Part shown: in pieces, positions 36,635 to 49,393 of the stretch | Layout of the letters: each line of letters starts with the position of its first letter | How positions within the stretch are numbered: the first letter of the stretch is position 1 | From: Theropithecus gelada | Taxonomy: Eukaryota; Chordata; Mammalia; Primates; Cercopithecidae | Direction: 5' to 3' | NCBI RefSeq assembly: GCF_003255815.1 | Contig: NC_037682.1 | Coordinates: 11,279,325-11,343,324, forward strand | Length of the DNA: 64,000 nucleotides | The notes under the pieces: model-generated | Database searches by the model: none | The model's input: the letters and a program-made list of their open reading frames with translations, nothing else | What the model was told of the DNA's origin: nothing | Position numbers and translations under genes: made by a program

Positions 36635-36948
36635 GGCTGGGCACGGTCGCTCACACCTGTCATCCCAGCACTTTGGGAGGCCGAGCCAGGTGGATCACCT
36701 GAGGTCAGGAGTTCGAGACCAGCCTGGCCAACGTGGTGAAACGCCGTCTCTACTAAGAATACAAAAAGTAGCCAGGCATGGTGGCAGGTACCTGTAATCC
36801 CAGCTACTTGGGAGGCTGAGACAGGAGGATCACTTGAACCCAGGAGGCGGAGGTTGCAGTGAGCCGAGATCGCGCCATTGCACTCCTGCACTCCAGCCTA
36901 GGCAACAAGAGTAAAACTTCATCTCAAAAAAAAAAAAAAAAAAAAAAC
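36635..36948 (+). repeat. Alu, plus strand, just upstream of the OAT1-like relic
   Basis: Complete Alu ending in an A22 tail; flanks AAAACTACTG and AAACCTACTG are the target duplication. It ends about 160 bases before relic exon 1. Confidence 0.93.
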
Positions 36949-37106
36949 CTACTGCTGGCCATTAGGGGGCCTAGGGCTACAGCAGACCCAGGAACTGATA
37001 AGTGCAGGAAACAAAGGCAGCCCCTCTCCTCCCCCCACTGGAAGAAAGGAAACAGGTTGCTTGATTTGCAGACCCAGCCCCCAGTCACTTGACCAGGCCT
37101 AGTTCC

Positions 37107-37481
37107 ATTGCCTTCAATGACCTCATGCAGCAAATGGGGGGTGTCAGCTACTTCCAGCAGATCCAAGTCCCCCTGGTGGTCCTCCCAGTGTTCCTCCTGT
37201 GTTTGCACACTACTCTGCAAAACTTCACTGCCACTGCCTCTCCACACCCAACCCCTGCCATCCCCACCTGCCGCCCCCACCCTCAGCAAGGACAGGTGGC
37301 TGGAGGCTTGGCTGCCCCAAAACTGGCTGGTGTGGCCTCAGTCCTACCTCCACTTCACCTCCTCTCAGTGGGGACCACCTTTTCCTAACGACACAGAGGC
37401 CAACAACACGGGGCCATAGAGCCCTGCACCAATGGCTGGATTTATGACAACAGCACCTTCCCGATGACCACTGTGACTAAA
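37107..37481 (+). pseudogene. OAT1-like relic gene, exon 1 remnant
   Basis: Homologous to SLC22A6 exon 1: the predicted start AFNDLMQQMGGVSYFQQIQV matches OAT1 AFNDLLQQVGGVGRFQQIQV, much closer than OAT3. The start codon is ATT (37107-37109) where OAT1 has ATG. After the NFTA motif there are insertions and deletions, and the OAT1-like reading continues in other frames (LEAWLP, then SQWGPPFPNDTEANNTG, then a stop after a one-base loss). The exon ends at a preserved donor, AA|GTGAGG (GT at 37482). The 5' UTR-like flank 'cccagcccccagtcacttg' also aligns with that of SLC22A6. No exons 2-6 were found between here and 49.9 kb. Confidence 0.92.
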
Positions 37482-38640
37482 GTGAGGATAGCTGGGCCCT
37501 CTGCCCCCTTCTAACCCCTGTGCCCTCATCTTACCATCCCACCTACAGACGCAGACTGTGCAACCTTGACCCAAGTTTGTCTGAATTTGGGAAGACCCTG
37601 GAGCTTCAAAGAGTTTTACCCAGGATGGAGCTAGGGAACTTCCTGGCAGAGGAGACATGAAGTCCTCGCAGAGAGCTGCTCCCTGCCTCCCAGCCCCTAC
37701 CAGAGAGAGACACTGCTGCAGGAGTTTAATGTTCTACTTCATTTTCTCAAAATGTCAAAAAACCCTGAGGGATAAGACAATTCCATAAGGTGAAGAGGTG
37801 ATACAGAGAAAGGGAGAGAGGAAGAGTGCACGTGGTGAGGGCAAAGGGGACATTCCTGAGCAGGGGATTCTGGACTCAGAGTCTTAGAAACAGAAACAGT
37901 TTGCTGACTTCATCTAGAAATAGCTCTTAGCAGCTGGGGCCAGGAGATGGAGAGCAGCCAAGGAACGAAGACGGGAAAGAGAAGATGGTTATGGGTGGGG
38001 GGGGGTCCTTTCATCTCTAGTGATTTAGCGCCCCTCCCCGTAAACATACACACACACGTGCAATTGTAGCCACCCTGGCCTGCTGAGTGGTTCATCAGGC
38101 TGCTTTCTGTACTTAGTAGCTGTCACACTCATCATGTTCTTAACATCTGTTCTAGTCAATGGTCTTTTGGTCATAAAGAAGAGAAGCCCCGTCGAATCAG
38201 CTCTTGGGAAAAGGGGGCATGACTGCAAGGATACACAGACTACAGGGAATTCAAGAACAGAAACAAAGTGTGTTCAGGCCTCATGGAAACTGGAACCAGG
38301 AACCGGAGCACGAGAGGCATCTCTGTACACTGACTCCATTCCTCTCTCCTACTCAAATCCGTTTCAACTGTGTGCTCTTCTTAAGGGATGACTACCAGTC
38401 CCAGCTCTGATTCATTATTTCTCAGATTTAGAACCCAGCAGCAACCAGAACATTTCTGTGTATCTTAATTCACATTCCTAGAACAGGCTCTGATTGGCTT
38501 AGTGCCTCATATTGATGCACCAACCCCCCACTCAAGTCAGGTGTCAACACTTTATCTCATCAGTGTACCAAAGAGGAGTGTAGTGAGATTTTGTGGCCCA
38601 TTGTCCATTAGTCACAGTTGTGCAAAGAAAAGATGCCCTT
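37482..38640. other. Remnant intron/unique sequence after relic exon 1
   Basis: Unique, not obviously repeat-derived. I looked for the exon 2-6 signature strings of OAT1 and saw none here. It contains a short CA-rich run near 38047. Confidence 0.5.
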
Positions 38641-38940
38641 GGCTGGGTGTGGTTGCTCACACCTGTAATCCCAGCACTTTGAGAGGCCGAGGCAGGTGGA
38701 TCAGTTGAGGTCGGGAGTTCGAGACCAGCCTGACCAACAGGGAGAAACCTCATCTCTACTAAAAATACAAAATTAGCTGGGTGTGGTGGTGCATGCCTGT
38801 AATCCCAGCTACTCGGGAAGGGGAAGCAGGAGAATCACTTGAACCCAGGAGGCAGAGGTTGTGGTGAGCCAAGATTGCACCATTGCACTCCAACCTAGGC
38901 AACAAGAGCAAACGTACGTCTCAAAAAAAAAAAGAAAGAA
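38641..38940 (+). repeat. Alu, plus strand
   Basis: Complete, with tail AAAAAAAAAAAGAAAG; flanked by AAAGAAAAGAT on both sides. Confidence 0.93.
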
Positions 38941-39806
38941 AAGATTACCTGAGAAGGGCTGCAGTCAGGCATAGCCCCCACAAACCTGCCTCATGCAGCA
39001 ACTCTCTGAAACTGGTAAAAGTTAAGCAATATTCCTACTAGAAAGACCCAAGACACAGAGCAGAAGGTAACCAATATGGCTAGTCTTCCTCTGATGCAGG
39101 TAGGCATCATATGCAATCCCCTCCATGCAGAGTTACGGACACTTGCTTCATTATTTGCTAGCCTCAACCCAAGTTCTGAGATATCTTTGTCCACCCACCT
39201 TAACTTGTATGTCATCCTCCCAATTCGGCTTCCCTATTTGCCTTCTTAAACTCTACTCTCTGTGTTCCAAGGAACTATCAACCCACCTGTTGCTCTTCTG
39301 TTCAAAACAGCAGGCAGTTCCATCCAAAAGCCTAGATTCCTTGCTGTCCGGAGAATGTGGGTGAGTGAGCATCTTGGATTTCCTCCGAAATGGAGACTCG
39401 GTAGTAATCTCCTTACCATTTTTGGTGTTAGTAACGGACCACATCAGATGCACACAGTTATTTCATCAGGATACCTGTGTACATCTGATGTGGTCAGTGA
39501 CACTAAATTCCAAATATGTCTATATGTGAAATGCCAGAAATAATCCAATCCTCTTCCAGTAGGCACTGGGGATGGTACCACCGTCCACTACCACATATAG
39601 GCATGGGGCACTAAAAGGCCTATTTTATGATCACAGCCAAGAAACCTCTTCCTTGGGCCAATAATGTCAAAGCCTATGGCTGCTTCAGGAGAACATCTCA
39701 TTAGGAGGATGGGTAGCTTGCATGCATAACCTAATGTGAAGCTGGATTGTTAAGCGAATGAAATGGCTCATAAGCCAACAGGGGTTACTTAAGAACAAAA
39801 CATTCA

Positions 39807-40099
39807 GGCTGGGCACAGTGACTCACGCCTGTAATTCTAGCACTTTGGGGGGCCAAGGCGGGTGAATTGCCTGAGCTCAGGAGTTCCAGACCAACCTGGG
39901 CAACACGGTGAAACTCTGTCTCTATTAAAATACAAAAAATTAGCCTGGTGTGGCGGTGTACACCCGTAATCCCAGCTACTTGGGAGGCTGAGGCAGGAGA
40001 ATCACTTGAACCTGGGAGGCGGAGTTTGCAGTGAGCTGAGATCGTGCCACTGCACTCCAGCCTGGGCGACTATAGCAAGAGTCCATCTCAAAAAAAAAG
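39807..40099 (+). repeat. Alu, plus strand
   Basis: GGCTGGGCACAGTGA to an A8 tail, flanked by 'aagaacaaaacatt' and 'aagaacaagacatt'. The 0.86 kb before it (38941-39806) is unique, without a recognisable gene. Confidence 0.92.
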
Positions 40100-40341
40100 A
40101 ACAAGACATTTTGTCGTTTCATTGCAATGAAGACACCCCTGCCCCAAGGCCACATGGCTGTAACTGGTAAGCACAACACAGGTAGGTCACCAAAGAAAGA
40201 CAAGCCCCAGGATGCCCCTCAGCAGGAACTCCCAAAGACCCCAGTATCCCAAAGGGACACTTCAGCACTCTGAATACAAAGCAAAACATTAATAAATATA
40301 ACAAGAAAAACATGTAGGCCATGGGTTTTAATTAAAAGCCT

Positions 40342-41195
40342 AGCCAGGTGCAATGGCTCACTCACGTAATCCCAGCACTCTAGGAGGTTGAGGTGGGAGG
40401 ACCGCTTGAACCCAGAAGTTTGAGACCAGCCTGGGCAACATAGTGAGACCCTACTCTATTTTTTAAAAAATTCAATTAGCTGGGAGTGGTGGTTCATGCC
40501 TGTAGTCCTAGTTACTAGGGAGGCTGAAGTAGGACTGCTTGAACCCAGGAGTTCACGGCTGCAGTGAGCTTGTTACTACAGCAACCTCAATTCTTGCCTC
40601 CTCAGAAGAATTCGACTGAGGGACATAAGGCAAAAGAGATTGAGGCAAGTTTTAGAGCAGGAGTGAAAGTTTTTTTAAAAGACTTAAAGCAGGAATGAAA
40701 AGAAAATAAAATACACTTGGAAGAGGGTCAAGCAGACACCTTGGAAGTCAAGTGTCCCATTTGACCTGGGACTTGGGGTTTTATATGCTGGCCTACCTTT
40801 GGCGTCTTGCATCTCTTTTCCAGTGGAATGCCCCCGGAAGGTTATACACCAATTAAACTCCACCATTTTGCCTCTTAATGCGCATGCTTGAACTCACTCG
40901 CCCAGCTCCTGAGATCTTGTTGAGAAGTTGCCGATCACCAGTTACAGGTGTTTTTAATCTATTGTGAAACTGCCTTTCCCTGGCGACGACTGCGACCAAT
41001 TATTACGTTAGAGAGGCAGTGTGACAACTGCCTGATCATCACCTGATGGTCGCCTGACATTGCTGGTGGGGTGGGGGGACCCTCTCCTGCCCCACTCATG
41101 CCTGGCTAGCTACCTACAGTAACAAGCTATCATCGTGCCACTGCATTCCAACCTGGGTGACAGAGACATCCCATCTCAACAACAGCAGCAACAAC
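40342..41195 (+). repeat. Alu, plus strand, split by a solo LTR
   Basis: First part 40342-40570 ends at 'gcagtgagct'; it resumes at 41125 with 'atcatcgtgccactgcattcc' after the inserted LTR. Confidence 0.9.
40571..41124 (-). repeat. Solo ERV LTR inserted in an Alu
   Basis: 554 bases with ends TGTTACT...AGTAACA and an exact 4-base target duplication AGCT (40567-40570 and 41125-41128). On the minus strand a TATA-like CATATAAAACCCC lies mid-element, so minus orientation is preferred. A 4-base duplication fits ERV1-type integration. Name not assigned. Confidence 0.85.
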
Positions 41196-41247
41196 GAAAC
41201 CCTGCCTGATCCCTCCTGTTATTTTCTTTTGAGTTAAATATCCTGGG

Positions 41248-41603
41248 TGATATGGTTTAGCTGTGTCCCCACTCAAATCTCACCTTGAATTGTAATAATC
41301 CCCATGTGGCAAGGGCAGGGCCAGGTGCAGATAATTGAATCATGGCGGCAGTTACCCCCATACTTTTTCTCCTGGTAGTGAATAAGTCTCCCGAGATCTC
41401 ATGCCTTTATAAATGGGAGTTCCCCTGCACAAGCTCTCTTGCCTGCTACCATGTGAGACATGGATTTGCTCCTTCTTCACCTTCTGCCATGATTGTGAAG
41501 CCTCCCCAGCCATGTGGAACTGTGAGTCCATTAAACTTTTTTCTTTATAAATTACCCCATCTCAAGTATGTCTTTATTAGCAGTGTGAGAACAGACTAAT
41601 ACA
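41248..41603 (+). repeat. MaLR solo LTR (MST/THE1 type), plus strand
   Basis: Starts TGATATGGTTTAGCTGTG, ends GACTAATACA, and has an exact 5-base target duplication CTGGG at 41243-41247 and 41604-41608. Complete solo LTR. Confidence 0.93.
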
Positions 41604-41608
41604 CTGGG

Positions 41609-42812
41609 CAATAACTAGCAACATCTATCTGAACCTATATCCATAAGGACTCTTGTTTGCAAGTGGCTGTAATTCAATTCTAGCTAATTTGAGCATAAAG
41701 GGGGTGTATAAAGGCTCCCATTACCAAAGTAAAGACAGATAGAGGTGGAGCTGGCTCTAGGGACATTGAGAACCAGGATCATGTCATCAGAATTCTTGTG
41801 TGCTCTCATCTTTGCTTGTCTTTCCATGCTGGGCATGTCTGTTGCACACAGGATCCTTCATACGGTGGCCACTTGCCATTCTGGGATCACCCCTAATAAC
41901 CTTGTAACCAGGGAGAAAAAAATAAATGTTTCTGTCTCCCACCTCCAACTTTGAAATATCCCCCACCTCCAACTTCGAAACACTGATTGGCTAGCCTGAG
42001 TCATGTGCCTACACATTAGTCCACTGACTGTAGGGCAGGGGCGTGAGTTATTATGAATGACCCAGCCTAAGTCTCCTGTTCACTCCCACATTGCAGATGG
42101 ATAACAAGCACCATTTCACCTCTCTGCTTCCTGGTTCCACTGTCATTTGTTTTCTCTTTTCCTCCTTTTCTTTCCTCTGAGGCCAGTCTCATAGCATCTG
42201 TCACTGATCACAGCTTTTATCAAGTTAGCAGTGCAGGGCTGTCCTGGGCAGTAATTCTCAGTCTCCCTCAAATCCACCCCTGTCTCTTCTTAGGTTTTGG
42301 TTCCTGTTAGTGATAAAGTAATTCTCTATACTTGAGGCCCAGGAATACACGGAAATATGAGATCCCCAGGGGTTTCAGGTGTACATGAAGAGAACTCAGA
42401 TGGTGAAAGCCATTAATAACCCCAAGGCGGTGCAAGCCCCCATGCAACTATTACTTTTGCAGATGAGAAGCACCTTAGAGGAAACCAGAGGCTGACAGAT
42501 TCTTGCTAAGTATTTTGTATGCATCAGTCAATTGTTAATCTGGACTACACGTAGATTTCATCATTAGACTGCATATAGATTTTGTTTTCTTTGCACTCCT
42601 CTGACTTCTTGCCTCTTTCCTACATTCTCTTGCTTCTTAGCTTCCCATTCCTCAGTTCCTATCCAGGCTGTCCTCATCCCACGCACCATGGTGTGTCCCA
42701 CAGGCATCTCCACAGCCATATTCTATTCACGTATTTCCATTAAAGTGCTGTCAAGTCAGCTCCCAGTCTTCTTTGATATAACCCCAGAATCTCTTTCAAA
42801 TAAAAGTTATGT
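41609..42812. other. Unique stretch without recognised gene
   Basis: No repeat or exon recognised. A 16-base phrase 'cccacctccaacttcgaa' occurs twice in near-identical form at about 41938 and 41962. Confidence 0.45.
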
Positions 42813-43100
42813 GGCCAGGCAAGGTGGCTCACCCCTGTAATCCCAGCACTTTGGGAGGCCAAAGTGGCCGGATCACCTGAGGTCAGGAGTTTGAGATCAG
42901 CCTGGCTAACATGGCGAAACTCCATCTCTACCAAAAATACAAAAATTAGCCAGGCATGGTGGCAAGCGACTGTAATCCCAGCTACTTGGGAGGCTGAGGC
43001 AGGAGAATCACTTGAACCAAGGAGACAGAGGTTGCAGTGAGCCAAGACCGCGCCACTGCACTCCAGCCTGGGCAACAAGAGTGAAACTCCATCTCAAAAT
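42813..43100 (+). repeat. Alu, plus strand
   Basis: GGCCAGGCAAGGTGGCTC to 'ccatctcaaaata'; the A tail is almost lost. Confidence 0.92.
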
Positions 43101-43638
43101 AGCAGTTATATGAATAAAGTAGGGAAAAAAAGGCCATTCCTGTTTGGAGAAGGTGTTCAAATGCCAGTATCTCAAATTTTACATCATGTGGTATTTGCAT
43201 CCACAAGATACTAAAAATACCACAGTAATAATTACATTCACAAATAAGGATTTCTTGCCACAAAATCAACATTATCAAGTAACTACACCTGAAGGATGAA
43301 TTCATTTAGATATATAAACACATTTTAGGGCCATTCCCTAATCATTCTGGTCATTCCAGTCCCTTTTCCTTTTTTCTGTTAACAAAAGAAATGACAGTTT
43401 AAAAATCCATTCAAAAATCCATATATTTAGTACAAAAATGAGTTATTAATTTTAAAGAAAACGCCACAACCATTTGTCATTTTAACTTTATTTTAATGGT
43501 ACATCCTTCAGCACTATGGATTTTCTACAGGGTATGGAGCTGTTTTACTCCAGTTAGAGAGGAAGTACTTTCAAATCGAGAACATTTTCTTATCTAAATT
43601 TAAAAGAACAACAAAATTATTCAAGAAAAAGAAATGGG

Positions 43639-43944
43639 GGCCGGGTACAGTGGCTCACACCTGTAATCCCAGCACTTTGGGAGGCCGACGCGGGCAGATC
43701 ACCTGAGGTTGGGAGTTCAAGACCAGCCTGACGAACTTGGAGAAACCCTGTTTTTACTAAAAATACAAAATTAGCCGGGCGTGGTGGCGCATGCCTGGAA
43801 TCCCAGCTCCTCAGGAGGCTGAGGCAGGAGAATCACTTGAACCAGGGAGGCAGTTGCAGTGAGCCAAGATCGCGCCACTGCACTCTAGCCTGGGCAACAA
43901 GAGAGAAACTCCATCTCAAAAAAAAAAAAAAAAGAAAGAAAAAA
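43639..43944 (+). repeat. Alu, plus strand
   Basis: GGCCGGGTACAGTGG to an AAAGAAAG tail; flanked by AAAAAGAAATG. 43101-43638 before it is unique and AT-rich. Confidence 0.93.
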
Positions 43945-44099
43945 AAAGAAATGAGCTATCAAGCCATGAAAAACCTTGAAGGAAACTTAAAAGCACATCG
44001 CCAAGTGAAAAAAGCCAGTCTGAAAAGGCTATACACTGCATGGGTCCAAGTATATGACGTTTTGCTTTTTTGTTGTTTTGAGGGGGGCAGGGATTGTTT

Positions 44100-44393
44100 G
44101 TTTTGAGACAGGGTCTCACTCTGTCCCCCAGGCTGGCATGCAGTAGGATGATAATAGCTCACTGTAACCTCAAACTCCCAGGCTTAAATGATCCTCCCAC
44201 CTCAGCTTCCCAAGCAGCTAGCACTATTAGCATGCACCACCACACCTGGCTAATTTTTTCTTTTTCGCTTTTTGTAGAGATGCGATCTCACTATGTTGCC
44301 CAGGCTGATCTCAAACTCTTGGGGTCAAACCATCCTCCCACCTCAGCCTCCTGAAGTGCTAGGATTACAAACGTGAGCCCCTACACTAGGCCC
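44100..44393 (-). repeat. Old Alu (AluJ-like), minus strand
   Basis: 'ttttgagacagggtctcac' to 'cctacactaggccc', diverged. Confidence 0.88.
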
Positions 44394-44576
44394 AGCTATA
44401 TGATATTCTGGAAAAGGCAAAACTATGGAGACAGTACAAGGGTCAGTGATCACCAGAGTTCAGAGGGGATAAAGAGACAAATAGAGCACAGAGGATTTTG
44501 TAGGGCAGTGAAATTACTGTATGATACTGTGAGGGTGGATATATGTCATTACACATTTGTCAAAACATGTAGAATG

Positions 44577-44877
44577 GGCGAGGTGCGGTGGTTCACACCT
44601 GTAATCCCAGCACTTTGGGAGGCCGAAGCGGGCGGATCACAAGGTCAGGAGTTCAAGACCAGCCTGGCCAACAAGGTGAAATTCCGTCTCTACTAAAAAT
44701 ACAAAAATTAGCTGGGCGTGGTGGCACGCACCTGTAATCCCAGCTACTCGGGAGGCTGAAGCAGGAGAATCGCTTGAGCCTGGGAGGCAGAGGTTGTGGT
44801 GAGCCAAGATTGTGCCACTGCACTCCAGCCTGGATGACAGAGCAAGACCCTGTATCAAAAAAAAAAAAAAAAAAAAA
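44577..44877 (+). repeat. Alu, plus strand
   Basis: Complete, A20 tail; flanks AAAACATGTAGAA and AAAACATATAGAA. Confidence 0.93.
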
Positions 44878-45105
44878 CATATAGAAGGTACAACACCAGG
44901 AGTGAACCCTAATGTAAACTCTGGACTTGGAGTTCAATGTAGGTTCATCAGTTGTAACAAATACCACTCTGGTAGTGTTGTTGATAGTGGAGGAGTGTGT
45001 GTATGTAGGGACAGGGAATATATGAGAAATCTCTGTACCTTCCAGCCAATTTGGCTGTGAACCTGAAACTGCTCTAAAAAATAAAATCTACTTTAAGAAA
45101 GAACA

Positions 45106-45411
45106 GGCTGGGTGTGGTGGCTCACACCTGTAATCCCAGCACTTTGGGAGGCTGAGATGGGTGGATCACTTGACACCAGGACTCCAAGACCAGCCTGGCC
45201 AACATGGTGAAACCCCATCTCTACTAAAAACACAAATATTCACCAGGCGTGGTGGCGTGCACCTGTAGTCTCAGCTACTCAGCAGGCTGAGGCAGGAGAA
45301 TCACTTGAACCCAGGAGGCGGAGGTTGCATTGAGCTGAGGTCGTGAGATCATGCCACTGTACTCCAACCTGGGCGACAGAGCAAGACTCTGTCTAAAAAA
45401 AAAAAAAAAAG
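45106..45411 (+). repeat. Alu, plus strand
   Basis: Complete, with a short internal duplication 'gtcgtgagatcatgcc' in the right arm and an A16 tail. Confidence 0.92.
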
Positions 45412-45831
45412 GAACAAGAAAATTTACATTATTGGTTTAATGCCAATTGTTGTTTACTCAGGGTTACAGATAACCAAAACTCTCAAATATGCCTATGCAG
45501 AAATGAAAAGTTAATGGAAGGATGCAAGAGTATTTCACAGAACAGAGGGTCAGGAACTTGAGCCCAGCCTCGTGAAGGACTAAGACCACTCATCTTGACT
45601 CTCCATCTCTACTCTCTGGCACTGACTGAATCCTGGTCCTGACTTCTCTCCAACCGGATTACTTCATTTTACCCTCCCCTGTCACCACGGCCTCCTCTTC
45701 CTCCTCCTCCCTCTCTTCTGTTGTCTACTGTTTTCTCCTTTCACATTGGCCCAAACTTTGAGTCCCACTCCAATGTTGGATGTCCTTACAAATCCCGCTT
45801 CTCTGAGTCACATTTCCTTTTTTTTCTCTTT

Positions 45832-46130
45832 TCTTTTTTTTTTTTTTTCTTTGAGATGGAGTCTTGCTTTGTCACCCAGGCTAGAGTGCAGTGGAACAAT
45901 TTTGGCTCACTGCAACCTCCACCTCCTGGGTTCAAACGATTCTCCTGTCTCAGCCTCCCAAGTAGCTGGGATTACAGGTGCCCACCACCATGTCCAGCTA
46001 ATTTTTGTATTTTTAGTAGAGATGGGGTTTCGTCATGTTGGCCAGGCCAGTCACTCCTGACCTTAGGTGATCCACCCACCTTGACCTCCTAAAGTGCTGG
46101 GATTACAGGAGTGAGCCACAGCGCCCAGCC
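45832..46130 (-). repeat. Alu, minus strand
   Basis: T15 start to 'ccacagcgcccagcc'. 45412-45831 before it is unique sequence. Confidence 0.92.
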
Positions 46131-46337
46131 TATATTTCCAAATTCATAAAATAGACTCTCGTTAGCTCAGTCTAGCCCTGGGGTCAGGTGTCCTCAGTTG
46201 TGTTGGGAAGAGACAGCCTCAGGAGGTAAAATAAGACTTCAGGAGTCCTGAGGAGAATGAGGGGTTAGTGCTCAGAAAAGGAGAATAGGCTGAGCAGGCA
46301 CCCCAAAAGCCATCTTTTCCATTTTGTAAAATAACTT

Positions 46338-46620
46338 GGCCAGGTGCAGTGGCTCACGCCTATAATCCTAACACTTTGGGAGGCCAAGGTGGCTGGATCA
46401 CTTAAATAATTCAGTTGGAAGTGAGCTGTGGTCCCAGCTACTCAGGAGGTTGAAGTGGGAGAATCACTTGAGCCTGGGAGGCAGAGGTTGCAGTGAGCTG
46501 AGATCACACCACTGCACTCTAGCCTGGGCAACAGAGTCAGACCCTGTCTCAAAAAAAAAAAGAAAAAAAAGAAAAGAAAAGAAAAGAAAAGAAAGAAAGA
46601 AAGAAAGAAAGAAAATAGTA
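46338..46620 (+). repeat. Alu with (AAAGA/AAAG)n tail, plus strand
   Basis: GGCCAGGTGCAGTGG; part of the left arm is missing near 46400. The tail has grown into a microsatellite of AAAAG and then AAAG units at 46560-46614. Confidence 0.9.
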
Positions 46621-46626
46621 ACTTGA

Positions 46627-46934
46627 GGCCGGGCGCGGTGGCTCAAGCCTGTAATCCCAGCACTTTGGGAGGCCGAGAAGGGCGGATCACGAGGTCAAGA
46701 GATCGAGACCATCCTGGCTAACATGGTGAAACCCCGTCTCTACTAAAAAATACAAAAAACTAGCCAGGCGCAGTGGCGGGCGCTTGTAGTCCCAGCTACT
46801 CGGGAAGGCTGAGGCAGGAGAATGGCGTAAACCCGGGAGGCGGAGCTTGCAGTGAGCTGAGATCCGGCCACTGCACTCCAGCCTGGGCTACAGAGCGAGA
46901 CTCCGTCTCAAAAAAAAAAAAAAAAAGAAAAGAA
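46627..46934 (+). repeat. AluY-like, plus strand
   Basis: GGCCGGGCGCGGTGGCTC; inserted right behind the previous Alu with duplication AAAATAGTAACTTGA on both sides. Confidence 0.94.
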
Positions 46935-47160
46935 AATAGTAACTTGAATAATTCTCACCAGGAAATAATGAGAAAGATTGGGTAGCAGGGGAGGAAGCCG
47001 CTCTTTATGTGCTAATCCCAATGTAAGATCCTCCTCTCCACCAGAAGAGACAGATTATTCTCCCCAGGCCTTGTGTGGGTGCCCATCAATGCCCAGCCAA
47101 GCCTGCCTGAGGTCTCCCAAGAAGACAATGGCAATCCTTGGATTAGAACCCAGGACTCCT

Positions 47161-47327
47161 GGCCAGGTGTGGTGACTCATGCCTGTAACCCCAGCAATTT
47201 GGGAGGCTGAGGCAGGTGGATCACTTGAGCTCAAGAATTCCGGACCAGCCTGGCCAACATGACGAAACCCTGTCTCTACTAAAAATACAAAAAAATTAGC
47301 TGGACATCGTGGCTCACACCTGTAGTC
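47161..47327 (+). repeat. 3'-truncated Alu, plus strand
   Basis: GGCCAGGTGTGGTGAC through the left arm, stops after 'ggctcacacctgtagtc' without tail. Confidence 0.85.
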
Positions 47328-47334
47328 TGACTAA

Positions 47335-48480
47335 ACCCTTGGGATAAAGCTTAAAAGTGTGATTATCGGGTCAAAAGTCCAAAAAATTGGTAAGACTTTT
47401 CACAGATATTTCTGGAGATATTCTACTCTCCAGAAAAGTAAGATTTTGCAAAAGTGTATTAGATACCCTCATTAACGCTGAATGTTCTTGCTCTGAGAAG
47501 CAGAAAATAGTATGTTGTGTTAATTCACATTTATTCGATTCTGGAAGGAGTTGGACATTTTTTTCACATGATTTTGATCTATTTATAAATCTTTATCCTA
47601 TAAACTTCCCATTCATATCCCTTACCCATTTTTTCCTTTTTAATGATTTATAAGAATCATCTTTTACATGAATGATATTAACTTATTAGGGCTGGGTATG
47701 GTGGTTCATGCCTGTAATCCCAGCACTTTGGGAAGCCAAGGCAGGCAGATCGCCTGATGTCAGAAGTTCAAGACCAGCCTGGCCAACATGGTGAAACCCC
47801 ATCTCTACTAAAAATACAAAAGTTAGCCAAGTGTGGTGACACACACCTATAGTCCCAGATACTCGGGAGGCTTTGGCATGAAAATCACTTGAACCCAGGA
47901 AGTGGAGGTTGCAGTGAGCCGAGATCACACAACTGCACTCCAGCCTGGGCAACAGAGTAAGACTCTGTCTCAAAAAAAAAAGATATTAGCCTATCACCAT
48001 ATGTGATCAATAATTTTTGCATTTTAAAGTGTCTTTTACATTTATTACTTTTTAGAAAATATTACTTTTTTAAAATAATGACCTTCTATTGCTTTATATA
48101 ATCACATCTATCCATTTTTTTCACATTCAGCTTCTGTGTTTTGGGTTACATTTAGAAAGGCCTTCCTCTCCCCCTAAGTATAAAACTATTCACCTAGATT
48201 TTCTCCAAGCACATACGTATTTGTTTGGGCTTTCATGTTGTATTATAGTTTCATCTGAAATTTAGTTTAGCATAGGGTAGGAAGTAGAATCCTATTTTTT
48301 TCTAGATGAGCTAATTGTCCCAAATACATTTAATGAATAGTTCCACCTTCCCTGGCTGGTGTAAAACACCACGCTTATCACATCCTATTTCTGGACTATT
48401 TCATCTCATTGATTTGTCAGTCTCTTCTGGTGCCAATAGTGTCCTGTGTAATTCTTAATTACAGTGTGGCACATATATGA
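47335..48480 (-). repeat. Probable old L1 fragment, minus strand
   Basis: AT-rich text with L1-like phrases ('gtgattatcgggtcaaaag', 'ccttacccattttttcc', 'ctggactatttcatctcattg'). Weak match; split by one Alu. Confidence 0.4.
47690..47983 (+). repeat. Alu, plus strand
   Basis: Complete; flanks GATATTAACTTAT and GATATTAGCCTAT are the target duplication. Confidence 0.92.
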
Positions 48481-48911
48481 TTGTCTTCTGTGGACAGCTT
48501 CTCACTGTGCCCTTCACCAGTGCTGAGGCAGGACACAAAACATATCACATCTCAGAGCAAAGCTTCCCCACAAAGTGTCACTAAACACTGTCGATTTTTC
48601 CAAGACTTCATGGGGAGATAAAGGAGACGTTTACATCACATACCACACAGCATAAAAAACTTAACAGGCATTTCTGTTCTCCCTCAAATCCTTCCTCAGC
48701 TAACAGCCGTACATGTTTCCTCTCTCTCCCGACTCTTCTCCCATTTAATCTCTGAGGTCTCTTCCACTGTCCTAAAAAATCATGTCTGGCTGTAAACTTG
48801 TATGTCACTCAGCATAGCAAAACTCCTGCCATTACATAAATCTTTACTTCTTAGAATTCATCAGTTCATCAGATCAGTTGTTACTTGAGCATTCCAGTGG
48901 GGAGGGATGGA

Positions 48912-48940
48912 CACACACACACACGTACACACATAAAACT
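48912..48940. repeat. (CA)n microsatellite
   Basis: Short interrupted CACACA run within otherwise unique sequence (48480-49060) that shows no gene. Confidence 0.7.
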
Positions 48941-49061
48941 TCCCAGTACAATCAACTTACACATGCAAGCAATCATCAAAAGCTGGTCTCTTAGGACAGG
49001 GAATTAGGAGGGGAAAAGGGAGACCTATTGCTAAGTAAAAAATATTATTTTTCCCAGATAA

Positions 49062-49360
49062 TTTTTTTTGGGGGAACAGTCTCCCTCTGTCACCCAGGCT
49101 GGAGTACAATCAAGTAATCTCAGCTCACTGTAGCCTCCACCTCCCAGACTCAAGTAATTCTCGTGTCTCACCCTCCTGAATGGCTGGGATTACAGGCATG
49201 TTCCACCATGCCCAGCTAATTTTTCTTTTTGTAGTTTTAGCAGAGACAGGGTTTTGCCATGTTGGCCAGGCTGGTCTTGAACTCCTGGCCTCAAGCAATC
49301 CGCCCACCTCAGCCTCCCAAAGTGCTGGGATTACAGGCATTAGCCACCGCACCTGCCCTT
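49062..49360 (-). repeat. Alu, minus strand
   Basis: 'ttttttttgggggaacagtc' to 'ccaccgcacctgccc', flanked by TTTTCCCAGATAA and TTTTCCAGATAA. Confidence 0.92.
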
Positions 49361-49393
49361 TTCCAGATAATTTTTAAATGTTGTCTAATTTCT

